Positions 25,457-32,030 of a stretch of DNA of 32,030 bases are shown here, one piece after another (the stretch's first letter is position 1; every line of letters begins with the position of its first letter). Made by a program: the position numbers and the translations under genes. The DNA comes from Bauldia sp. (GTDB lineage: Bacteria; Pseudomonadota; Alphaproteobacteria; Rhizobiales; Kaistiaceae). The stretch spans positions 1 through 32,030 of the forward strand of contig JALHRF010000043.1 in the NCBI GenBank assembly GCA_022841545.1. Direction: 5' to 3'. The notes under the pieces were generated by a model. That model worked only from the letters and a program-made list of their open reading frames with translations. It was not told where the DNA came from and made no database searches.

Positions 25457-26329
25457 GTGCTCGTATCCGCCAGCTGCGTCGTCGATGCGAAGAACAAGCT
25501 CGGCGAGGTCCCGGTTTGGGACGTGGCCGAGCAGGCGCTTTACTGGGTCGACATCGAGGGCCGGCTGCTTCAGCGACTGACGCCGGCCACCGGCAAGGTC
25601 GAAGGCTGGGAGATGCCGGAACGTATCGCCTGCTTCGCGCTCCGGGAAAATGGCGGCCTGATCGTCGCCTTCGCGAGCGGAATCGCCTTCTACGATCTCG
25701 ATACCGGCGGCATCGAATGGATCGCGCGGCCGGATCCGGTTCCGACCAACCGCTTCAACGAGGGCAAGTGCGACCGCCGCGGCCGGTTCTGGGCCGGCAC
25801 CATGGACGACCGGCTCAAGGACCACTCCGCCGCGCTGTTCAGGGTCGATCCCGACCTCCGCGTCACGAAAGTCCTCGACGGCATCGGCATCTCAAATTCG
25901 TTCGTGTGGAGCCTCGACGATCGCGAATTCTACTTTGCCGACACGCTCGACGGCGTCATCGACCGCTTCGATTTCGACGTGGACCAGGGCACGATATCGA
26001 ACCGCCGCCGCATCGTGGATCTCAAGGGCACGGGCATCGCGCCCGACGGCTCGACCATCGACACCGAGGGCTACCTCTGGAACGCCCAGTGGGACGGCTG
26101 GCGGGTGGCGCGCTACGCGCCGGACGGCCGTCTCGACAAGGTGGTGGAACTTCCGGTTCAGAAGCCAACGAGTTGCATGTTCGGTGGCCCCGACCTTCGC
26201 ACCCTGTATGTCACCTCGGCGATCTGGGACCTCACGGCGGAGCAACTCGAGGCTCAGCCGCTGGCCGGAGGCCTGTTCGCGCTCGATGTCGGGATCGGTG
26301 GCGTGCCCGAGCCACGTTTCGCGGGTTAG
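25457..26329 (+). CDS. SMP-30/gluconolactonase/LRE family protein (sugar lactonase), copy 2
   Basis: A 290-residue beta-propeller lactonase related to the protein at 2703. Metal ligands are Glu17 in LGEVPVWD, Asn147 in ISNSFVWSLDD and Asp197 in DGSTIDTEG. The stretch RFNEGKCDRRGRFWAGTMDD is typical of gluconolactonase and L-arabinonolactonase relatives. I start it at the GTG at 25457, about 10 bases after GGGAGGGGGG; the frame can be extended to a TTG at 25382, but that adds residues absent from the family. It is likely cytosolic and hydrolyses an aldonolactone to its acid. It is followed on the same strand by a whole CUT2 transporter after a 202-base gap with its own promoter features, so it may share control without sharing a transcript. 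The sugar is unknown. Confidence 0.9.
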   Translation: MLVSASCVVDAKNKLGEVPVWDVAEQALYWVDIEGRLLQRLTPATGKVEGWEMPERIACFALRENGGLIVAFASGIAFYDLDTGGIEWIARPDPVPTNRFNEGKCDRRGRFWAGTMDDRLKDHSAALFRVDPDLRVTKVLDGIGISNSFVWSLDDREFYFADTLDGVIDRFDFDVDQGTISNRRRIVDLKGTGIAPDGSTIDTEGYLWNAQWDGWRVARYAPDGRLDKVVELPVQKPTSCMFGGPDLRTLYVTSAIWDLTAEQLEAQPLAGGLFALDVGIGGVPEPRFAG

Positions 26330-26350
26330 GGATTATTATCAAGGGCCACC

Positions 26351-26416
26351 ATGATTGGAAATGATTTGTGCTTGCCGTGATTTGAGGCAGCGTTGAGCAG
26401 AAACCATCATAAATCA
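26351..26416. promoter_or_regulatory. repeated TGATTTG motifs before the second sugar transporter
   Basis: TGATTTG occurs at 26362-26368 and 26378-26384, exactly 16 bases apart, with a related ATGATTGG at 26351-26358 and an inverted TAAATCA at 26410-26416. The patch is AT-rich compared with its surroundings and lies upstream of the binding-protein gene. It may be a regulator-binding region; the regulator is not in this window. Confidence 0.3.
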
Positions 26417-26429
26417 AATGTCGCCGGGG

Positions 26430-26457
26430 TTGGCTTTCGTCGGCCCCGTGATAGTGT
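26430..26457 (+). promoter_or_regulatory. candidate promoter for the second sugar transporter
   Basis: TTGGCT (26430-26435) and TAGTGT (26452-26457) are separated by 16 bases and lie about 75 bases before the binding-protein ATG. Both are imperfect matches to the sigma-70 boxes, so this is a weak prediction. Confidence 0.28.
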
Positions 26458-26531
26458 CGCGGCAAAATGAGCTCAGGCGGCACATCCCCTCGGGGCGTGC
26501 CGGAAGTTGGGTGACCAAAGGGAGGAATGAA

Positions 26532-27659
26532 ATGTCTTTTAAATCGATGCTTCTGGCCGCGGGTGTCTCCGTCGGCCTCATGTCGGGCGCGGCGCTCGCC
26601 GCCGGCCCCGAGATCGTCTCCGGCCCCGGCGCCGATCCGACCTGCTTCGTGCCGTGGTCGGATGACGTCCAGTATTTCCAGTGGCCGGCCAAGGAAGGCC
26701 CGTACCGCATCGCGGTCGTCAACGGCTTCGTCGGCAACGTCTGGCGCATTCAGATGATCCAGACCGCCAAGGCCTACGCGGCCCTGCCGGAAATCGGCAA
26801 GGACATCAAGGAGTTCAAGATCGTGTCGGTCGGCACCGACATGGCCGCCCAGCTCGGCGCGGTCGAGGACTTCATCAACCAGGGCTTCGATGCCGTCCTC
26901 GTCAACCCGAACACGCCCAAGGGCTGGGACCGGGTCATCCGTCTCGCCAACCAGAAGGGCACCGTCCTCATCGCCTTCGACAACCAGGTCGAGACGAAGG
27001 ACATGGCCGGCGTCGCCCAGGACCAGATCATCATGGGCGTGCAGGGCGGCCAGTGGCTCGTCGACCACATCGGCAAGAAGGGCAAGCTGCTCGAGATCCG
27101 TGGCGTGCCCGGCTTCTCGGCCGACCAGGAGCGCCATGACGGCTTCCGCAGCGTCGTCGAGGCCGACGGCATGGAGTTCGAAATCGTCGAGGTGATCGGC
27201 AACTGGGCCCCCGGCGACTCGCAGAAGGCCACGGCCGACGCGATCGCCGCGCACGGCCAGTTCGACGGCATCTTCACCCAGGGCGGCACCAACGGCACCG
27301 TCCAGGCCCTGATCGATGCCAAGCACCCCTTCATCCCGATCGCGGGCGAGGGCGAGAACCTCTTCCGCATCCAGATGGCCGAGTTCGCCGATGAGGGCCT
27401 CAAGGGCTTCTCCTATGGCCAGTCGCCGGCCCAGGTCGCCATCGCCATGAAGGAGGCCATCGCCGCCCTCCAGGGCAAGCCGATCCCGCAGCTCGTGAAG
27501 ATCCCCAACCCGACCACCAACTACGAGATCATGGTCGCGGGCGAGGATTATTTCCCGGACCTGACGGCGGACTTCTTCGCCGCCAACGCCTTCCCGCCCT
27601 GCGGCCTGAACTTCACCGCGCCGCAGCTGATGGCGCAGACCGGCGACAACGAGGAATAG
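26532..27659 (+). CDS. sugar ABC transporter substrate-binding protein (CUT2, periplasmic)
   Basis: A 375-residue binding protein with a Sec signal peptide (MSFKSMLLAAGVSVGLMSGAALAAG, cleavage near residue 24). The mature protein is of the Peripla_BP_4 type: YRIAVVNGFVGNVWRIQMI, GFDAVLVNPNT, GTVLIAFDN, KLLEIRGVPGFSADQERHDGF and GIFTQGGTNGT are the strands and loops that form the sugar cleft. It should capture a sugar in the periplasm for the permeases encoded downstream. The ATG at 26532 has a strong AGGGAGG; the open frame back to 26418 is not used. A perfect hairpin with T-run follows 15 bases after the stop, which would make this protein far more abundant than the ATPase and permeases. It is only distantly like the binding protein at 311-1447, so the ligands may differ. 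Confidence 0.92.
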   Translation: MSFKSMLLAAGVSVGLMSGAALAAGPEIVSGPGADPTCFVPWSDDVQYFQWPAKEGPYRIAVVNGFVGNVWRIQMIQTAKAYAALPEIGKDIKEFKIVSVGTDMAAQLGAVEDFINQGFDAVLVNPNTPKGWDRVIRLANQKGTVLIAFDNQVETKDMAGVAQDQIIMGVQGGQWLVDHIGKKGKLLEIRGVPGFSADQERHDGFRSVVEADGMEFEIVEVIGNWAPGDSQKATADAIAAHGQFDGIFTQGGTNGTVQALIDAKHPFIPIAGEGENLFRIQMAEFADEGLKGFSYGQSPAQVAIAMKEAIAALQGKPIPQLVKIPNPTTNYEIMVAGEDYFPDLTADFFAANAFPPCGLNFTAPQLMAQTGDNEE

Positions 27660-27673
27660 TCGCCTGACATTGG

Positions 27674-27710
27674 CGCGCCGCCGGCCGACGGCCGGCGGCG
27701 CGTTTTGTTT
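27674..27710 (+). terminator. intrinsic terminator or attenuator inside the CUT2 operon
   Basis: A perfect 13-bp stem, CGCGCCGCCGGCC (27674-27686) and GGCCGGCGGCGCG (27690-27702), has a 3-base loop GAC and is followed by TTTTGTTT. This is a textbook Rho-independent terminator, yet it lies 15 bases after the binding-protein stop and 20 bases before the ATPase start in a same-strand transporter series. It probably ends most transcripts and lets some read through. Confidence 0.85.
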
Positions 27711-27729
27711 CCTCGGGGGGAGGGAAGCC

Positions 27730-29283
27730 TTGAGCACCGTGCCGGCCGCGCCGCTCCTGGACATGCGGGGCATAGCCAAGTCCTATGGCGGCGTCGCGGC
27801 GCTGGCCGGGGTGGACTTCGCGGCGAAGCCGTCGTCGATCCACGCCGTGCTCGGCGAAAACGGCGCCGGCAAATCCACCCTTATCAAGATTGTCGCCGGC
27901 GTGGTGCCGCCCGACCAGGGCACGATGTCCTTTGCCGGGAAGCAGGTTCACTTCACCAATCCCCAGGCGGCGAATGCCGAAGGCATCGTCGCGGTGTTCC
28001 AGGAACTGTCGGTGGTGCCGGATCTCTCGGTCGCCGACAATATCAGCATCACCCGCCCGCCGACGCGCTTCGGCCTGATCGACCGGAAGGCGCAGCGCCG
28101 CCGCGCCGAGGAACTCCTCGCCCGGGTCGGCTGCGAGGACGTGAACCCGCGCGCCCGGGTCGGCGACCTGCCGCTGTCGCGGCGCCAGATGGTCGAGCTT
28201 GCCAAGGCGCTCGGCCGGAGCCCGCGGCTCCTGATCCTCGACGAGGCGACGTCGGCCCTGACCGCGGCCGATGTCGAGCGCGTCTACAAGATCCTCCACC
28301 GCCTCCGCGAGGACGGCCTGTCGCTCCTCTACATCTCGCATCGCATGCACGAGATCGAGGAGCTGGCCGACACCATCTCGGTGTTCCGCAACGGCCGCCA
28401 CATCAGCACCTTCGCCAAGGGTTCCCACTCGGACGAGGAGATCGTCCAGATGATGATCGGCCGCGACGTGTCGAGCGTCTACCCGCCGAAGCCGGTGCGG
28501 ACCGAAACGCCGGCTCCCGAGCTTGAGGTCACCAGGCTCGGCTGGACCGACCGGCTGAGCGACATCTCGTTCACCCTCGGCAAGGGCGAGATCGTCGGTC
28601 TCGGCGGCCTCGACGGCCAGGGCCAGCGCGAGATCCTGCTCGCCCTCTTCGGCGTGCTCCGGAACGTGACCGGAACCGTCCGCATCCACGGCCGCGACGG
28701 CATCCCCTCGAGCCCCGGCGCCGCCACCAGTCCCAAGCTGTCGATGGCGCTCATCCCGGAGGACCGGAAGACCGAGGGCCTGATGCTGCCGATGTCGATC
28801 AGCGACAACATCTCGATCACGGCGCTCAAGTGGCTGTCGCCGCGCGCGGTGATCGACCGAACGGCGGAGAAGAATGCCGTCGATGGCATGGTCGAGAAGC
28901 TCCGGATCAAGGTCGGCAGCGTCGCCGACCCTGTTGCGACGCTGTCGGGCGGCAACCAGCAGAAGGTGGTGATCGCGAAATGGCTCCTCACCGGGCCGCG
29001 CATCCTCCTCCTCAATGACCCCACGCGCGGCATCGACGTCGGCACCAAGGAGGAGATCTACCGGCTCCTGCGCGAGCTCGCCGACGCCGGCACCTCGATC
29101 GTCCTCTACTCGACCGACTATGACGAACTGATCGGCTGCTGCGACCGCGTGCTGATCCTCTATGGCGGGCGCATCGTGCGCACGCTGGAGGGTGCCGCCA
29201 TCACCGAGACCAACATCGTCGCCAGCTCCTTCAACCTGCCGCTGGACAGCCCGACCGCCGGGGACATGGTGCGGCCGCAATGA
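27730..29283 (+). CDS. sugar ABC transporter ATP-binding protein, double NBD (CUT2/RbsA-like)
   Basis: A 517-residue protein with two ABC modules. The first has Walker A GENGAGKST (about 42-50) and Walker B LLILDEATSAL, with a degenerate signature LPLSRRQMVELAKAL. The second has no proper Walker A (GGLDGQGQRE), as is usual in this class, a good signature LSGGNQQKVVIAKWL, and an altered Walker B, LLLNDPTRGID, where Asn-Asp replaces Asp-Glu. So one composite ATP site is likely active. I start it at the TTG at 27730, five bases after GGGGGGAGGGAAG-type sequence; extending to 27670 would run through the terminator hairpin. The stop overlaps the first permease start (ATGA at 29280). It powers sugar uptake with the two permeases. 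Confidence 0.92.
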   Translation: MSTVPAAPLLDMRGIAKSYGGVAALAGVDFAAKPSSIHAVLGENGAGKSTLIKIVAGVVPPDQGTMSFAGKQVHFTNPQAANAEGIVAVFQELSVVPDLSVADNISITRPPTRFGLIDRKAQRRRAEELLARVGCEDVNPRARVGDLPLSRRQMVELAKALGRSPRLLILDEATSALTAADVERVYKILHRLREDGLSLLYISHRMHEIEELADTISVFRNGRHISTFAKGSHSDEEIVQMMIGRDVSSVYPPKPVRTETPAPELEVTRLGWTDRLSDISFTLGKGEIVGLGGLDGQGQREILLALFGVLRNVTGTVRIHGRDGIPSSPGAATSPKLSMALIPEDRKTEGLMLPMSISDNISITALKWLSPRAVIDRTAEKNAVDGMVEKLRIKVGSVADPVATLSGGNQQKVVIAKWLLTGPRILLLNDPTRGIDVGTKEEIYRLLRELADAGTSIVLYSTDYDELIGCCDRVLILYGGRIVRTLEGAAITETNIVASSFNLPLDSPTAGDMVRPQ

Positions 29284-30344
29284 GCAATCTCCGGCTCTGG
29301 ATCTCCCATAATACCGGCGCGCTGATCGCGGTCGTCCTGTTCCTCATCCTCTACGTCTTCTATTCGAGCCTCCATCCGCGCGGCTTCACCAGCGACCTCT
29401 TCGTCCAGAACTCGAACGAGGCGCTCGCCCTCATCTTCGTCTCGATCGCGCAGACGATGGTGGTCATCCTCGGCGGCATCGACCTCTCGGTCGGCTCGCT
29501 GATGACGCTGGTCAACGCCGTCGCCTCCGAGGTGGTGATCGGCAGCGGCTGGCAGATCGTCCTCGGCATGGTCATCTGCCTGCTCGTCGGGCTTGCCGGC
29601 GGCCTGCTCAACGGGCTGATCATCGTCTACGGCCGGCTGCAGCCGATCGTGGTCACGCTCGCCACCGGCGCCGTCTTCACCGGCTGCGCGCTGCTCATCC
29701 GCCCGACGCCGGGCGGCGAGGTCGACGGCGATCTCTCCTGGGTCGCGACGAACGCGCTGGCCGAGCTCCCCGCCACCTACGGCTGGTGGGACGGCGATAC
29801 CCCCGCCTGGTTCAACCTCATCTCCGGCATCCCCATGCCGATCGTCATCCTGGTCGCCGTCATCGTCCTCATCTGGATACCCTACCGGAATTCGGAACTC
29901 GGCCGCGGCGGCTACGCCATCGGCTCGAACGAGGCCGCCGCCTACATGTCCGGCGTCCAGATCAACCGCTCGAAGCTCGCCGCCTACACCCTCAGCGGCA
30001 TGTTCGCCGGCATCGCCGGGCTCTACTTCGCCATCCAGACCGGCAGCGGCAACGCCGATCCGATCCAGGCCGGCACCTACACGCTCAACTCGATCGCCGC
30101 CGTGGTGATCGGCGGCACGTCGCTGTTCGGCGGCACCGGCGGCGCCATCGGCACGATCTTCGGGGTCATGGTGCTCCGCTCGATCACCTTCTGCTTCCGG
30201 GTGGTCGACACCGACTCGGTGGTCGGCTTCCTCGCCAATCCGCTCTTACAACCGATGTTCGAGGGGCTGATCCTGGTGATCGCGGTCACGCTCGGCGCCG
30301 CCCGCGCCTTCAGCGTCAAGAACCGCCTCAACATGTTCCGGTGA
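29280..30344 (+). CDS. sugar ABC transporter permease 1 (CUT2/BPD_transp_2)
   Basis: A 354-residue inner-membrane protein with about 8-10 hydrophobic helices of the BPD_transp_2 family. Family marks are VVILGGIDLSVGSLMTLVN, GLLNGLIIVYGRLQPIVVTLATG, YAIGSNEAAAYMSGVQI and AAVVIGGTSLFGGTGGAIGT. It overlaps the ATPase gene by four bases and ends eight bases before the second permease. A hydrophilic stretch around residues 140-175 (GGEVDGDLSWVATN, then WWDGDTPAWF) probably faces the periplasm. The two permeases likely form the heterodimeric channel for the sugar captured by the upstream binding protein. Confidence 0.92.
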   Translation: MSNLRLWISHNTGALIAVVLFLILYVFYSSLHPRGFTSDLFVQNSNEALALIFVSIAQTMVVILGGIDLSVGSLMTLVNAVASEVVIGSGWQIVLGMVICLLVGLAGGLLNGLIIVYGRLQPIVVTLATGAVFTGCALLIRPTPGGEVDGDLSWVATNALAELPATYGWWDGDTPAWFNLISGIPMPIVILVAVIVLIWIPYRNSELGRGGYAIGSNEAAAYMSGVQINRSKLAAYTLSGMFAGIAGLYFAIQTGSGNADPIQAGTYTLNSIAAVVIGGTSLFGGTGGAIGTIFGVMVLRSITFCFRVVDTDSVVGFLANPLLQPMFEGLILVIAVTLGAARAFSVKNRLNMFR

Positions 30345-30352
30345 GGCCGACC

Positions 30353-31318
30353 ATGCCGATGCCTCAGATGTCCGACCTGCGCCGCTCGATCGACCGGCCG
30401 CTCCTCTTCGCCGGCATCTTCATCGTCGCGATCCTCGTCGTCGGCACCGCCTATACGCTGGTCTTCGAGGGCAATGCCGCGCTCCTGTCGCCGACCTACC
30501 TGATCCTCCAGCTCAAGGTCGCCTCCTTCCTCGGCATCGTCGCGGCCGGCATGATGATCGTCGTGCTCCTTGGCCATATCGACCTGTCGGTGCCGTGGAC
30601 CATGGCCGCCTCGGCGATGCTCGCCGCCGCCATCGGCGGCCCGTTCGCGATGCTGATCGGGCTCGGCGTCGGCCTCGCCATCGGCCTCTTCAACGGCATC
30701 GGCGTCGCCTATCTCCGCGTGCCCTCGATGATCTTCACCCTCGGCGTCAACGTCATGCTCCGCGGCTTCATGGTGATGCTGACCGGCGGCTTCTCGCCCT
30801 CCTCGGTGCCGACCGACGCCATGCTGTGGCTCGCCAAGGGCGACGTCCTCGGCATCCCGAACCCGGTGATCGTCTGGATCCTGGTGAGCCTCGCGGTCTC
30901 ATTCATGCTCCGGCGCACGCCGCTCGGCCGCTACATCTACGCGATCGGCAACCGCGAGGCCGCGGTCTATCTCTCCGGCGTCAACACCCGGCTGGTGACG
31001 GTGGCGAGCTTCGCCATGTGCAGCACGCTCGCCGCGCTCGCGGGGCTGCTGCTCGCCGGCTACTCCTCCAAGGCCTTCCAGGCGATGGGCGATCCCTACC
31101 TCCTGCCCTCGATCGCCGCGGTCGTCATCGGCGGGACCAACATCCTCGGCGGCGCCGGGCGCTATTCCGGCACCATCGCCGGCACCATCCTGATCGTGCT
31201 CCTGCAGAGCGTGCTGTCGGTGATGCAGATGCCGGAGGCCGGGCGCCAGATCATCTATGGCGTGGTCATCGTGATGATGCTCCTCGCCTATGGCCGGGGC
31301 GCCCGCCTCCGGGTCTGA
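30353..31318 (+). CDS. sugar ABC transporter permease 2 (CUT2/BPD_transp_2)
   Basis: A 321-residue membrane protein of the same family as its neighbour, with VVLLGHIDLSVPWTMAASAML, IGLFNGIGVAYLRVPSMIFTLGVN, YAIGNREAAVYLSGVNTR and AAVVIGGTNILGGAGRYSGT. I start it at the ATG at 30353, after GTGAGG, eight bases from the stop of permease 1. In-frame ATGs at 30359 and 30368 are alternatives. The open frame back to 29786 is an out-of-frame shadow of permease 1. It closes the SMP-30/CUT2 gene series. Having two different permeases in one CUT2 system is common in rhizobial transporters. The substrate is unknown. Confidence 0.92.
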   Translation: MPMPQMSDLRRSIDRPLLFAGIFIVAILVVGTAYTLVFEGNAALLSPTYLILQLKVASFLGIVAAGMMIVVLLGHIDLSVPWTMAASAMLAAAIGGPFAMLIGLGVGLAIGLFNGIGVAYLRVPSMIFTLGVNVMLRGFMVMLTGGFSPSSVPTDAMLWLAKGDVLGIPNPVIVWILVSLAVSFMLRRTPLGRYIYAIGNREAAVYLSGVNTRLVTVASFAMCSTLAALAGLLLAGYSSKAFQAMGDPYLLPSIAAVVIGGTNILGGAGRYSGTIAGTILIVLLQSVLSVMQMPEAGRQIIYGVVIVMMLLAYGRGARLRV

Positions 31319-31320
31319 CC

Positions 31321-31359
31321 GCCGCCTCGCCTGGTGCGTCCTTGAACCGGCGGCGTTTT
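31321..31359 (+). terminator. possible terminator after the CUT2 operon
   Basis: GCCGCC (31321-31326) can pair with GGCGGC (31349-31354), followed by GTTTT. The 22-base loop makes this weak, but it directly follows the last permease stop at 31318. Confidence 0.3.
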
Positions 31360-31459
31360 CGATTCAAACCTTGATCTTGTCCCGGAGTCGCCGCAATCGC
31401 CGGCCAGACTTGGGCGATCTGGTGGTTTCGGGGGCTGTGGCGAAAGAGGGGTCTACGCC

Positions 31460-32030
31460 ATGGCAGTACAGGACAGCGAGAGTCCGTCTCCTTCCGGCAC
31501 GCGATTGTCGCCGGGCGATGCGGCGTTCGAGCGCCTCAGGCAACGTGAGGCGCTGAAGTCCAAGGACGAGCCCGCGCCGACCCCGGAGACGGATGCAGCC
31601 ATGTTCATCGGCCCGCCGGTCAATCCGGCGACCATCGCGGCAGGGGCATCGCCGCCCGCCGAGCGCGGCCACGACGGAGCGCCTGTCGACCGGGTCCTCG
31701 CCATGGCCGCCGCCTTCGGCATCGAGTCGGCGACACCGGAACCGGTCGAAGAAGCCCCGGTCGCGATCGAGCCTCCCCCCGCCCGGTCCGAGGCGGCAGA
31801 GACGCCCGATCCTGTTCCGACCGCCGCCTCTCCCGAGATCGCGCCGGTTGAGGTTCCGCCCGTGGAACCGCCACCCGCCGAGGTCCGTCGCCGTCAACCG
31901 TCGGTCGATCCGACCGCCGAACGGCTGGAGGCGGCGCTTCTCGACCAGCTCCGGTCGCTCGAGGAAACGCTGGTTGAGGATGCACCCCGCGTCCCGCCGC
32001 GGCTCCCCCGCGCCGCGCCGCTGCGGCCCG
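31460..32030 (+). CDS. proline/alanine/glutamate-rich protein of unknown function, 5' part
   Basis: An open frame of at least 190 codons starts at the ATG at 31460, after AGAGGGG, and has no stop before the window ends. The translation starts MAVQDSESPSPSGTRLSPGD, then a charged helix-like patch (AAFERLRQREALKSKDEP), a long Pro/Ala/Glu-rich and probably disordered stretch (VPPVEPPPAEV), and a more helical part near the edge (TAERLEAALLDQLRSLEETL) that returns to Pro/Arg-rich sequence. No signal peptide, membrane segment or known domain is seen. Such N-terminal regions often tether a C-terminal membrane or peptidoglycan domain, but that part is outside the window. It does not look linked to the transporter, from which it is separated by 141 bases. 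I do not recognise the family. Confidence 0.7.
   Translation, partial: MAVQDSESPSPSGTRLSPGDAAFERLRQREALKSKDEPAPTPETDAAMFIGPPVNPATIAAGASPPAERGHDGAPVDRVLAMAAAFGIESATPEPVEEAPVAIEPPPARSEAAETPDPVPTAASPEIAPVEVPPVEPPPAEVRRRQPSVDPTAERLEAALLDQLRSLEETLVEDAPRVPPRLPRAAPLRP

Overview
The window reads as chromosomal DNA from a high-GC alphaproteobacterium, most likely of the Hyphomicrobiales (Rhizobiales). The strongest pointer is a very large cyclic beta-1,2-glucan synthase (NdvB/ChvB/Cgs family). Dense ABC uptake systems, GntR and RpiR regulators, GTG/TTG starts with strong Shine-Dalgarno sequences and ATGA/GTGA gene overlaps fit that picture. I see no tRNA, rRNA, CRISPR array or transposase.

Layout. 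(1) 1-3605: a ribose-class (CUT2-like) sugar transporter, with the ATPase cut by the window start and the binding protein upstream of it on the minus strand. It is divergent from a GntR/FCD regulator and an SMP-30/gluconolactonase. A palindrome with core TGTGATCACA lies before the transporter and again before the SMP-30 gene, which defines a likely local regulon. (2) 3689-12220: the cyclic glucan synthase on the minus strand. (3) 12517-20978: a divergent catabolic unit. The minus arm is RpiR regulator, polyamine/opine-type binding protein (reading frame broken just after its Tat signal), ATPase and two permeases. The plus arm is three overlapping genes: a diaminopropionate ammonia-lyase, an M20 L-carbamoylase/ureidopropionase-type amidohydrolase and a nitrilase-superfamily D-carbamoylase. 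Together they suggest uptake and breakdown of a ureido (N-carbamoyl) diamino acid to ammonia, CO2 and pyruvate. (4) 21215-24953: an unusual group made of a PF14907-type nucleotidyltransferase, a YdcF/DUF218 membrane protein and a fused thymidylate-kinase-like plus aminoglycoside-phosphotransferase-like protein. (5) 25457-31318: a second SMP-30 gene followed by a complete CUT2 sugar transporter (binding protein, double ATPase, two permeases), with a perfect hairpin and T-run between binding protein and ATPase. (6) 31460-end: the start of a proline/alanine/glutamate-rich protein of unknown function that runs off the window.

The two SMP-30 plus CUT2 modules look like parallel sugar or sugar-lactone uptake systems. 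The most novel-looking material is the dpaL plus double-carbamoylase operon with its transporter, and the kinase-kinase fusion with its nucleotidyltransferase neighbour. Substrates are inferred from gene content only. Several starts were moved inward from the longest open frame, using Shine-Dalgarno sequences, overlaps and family length.
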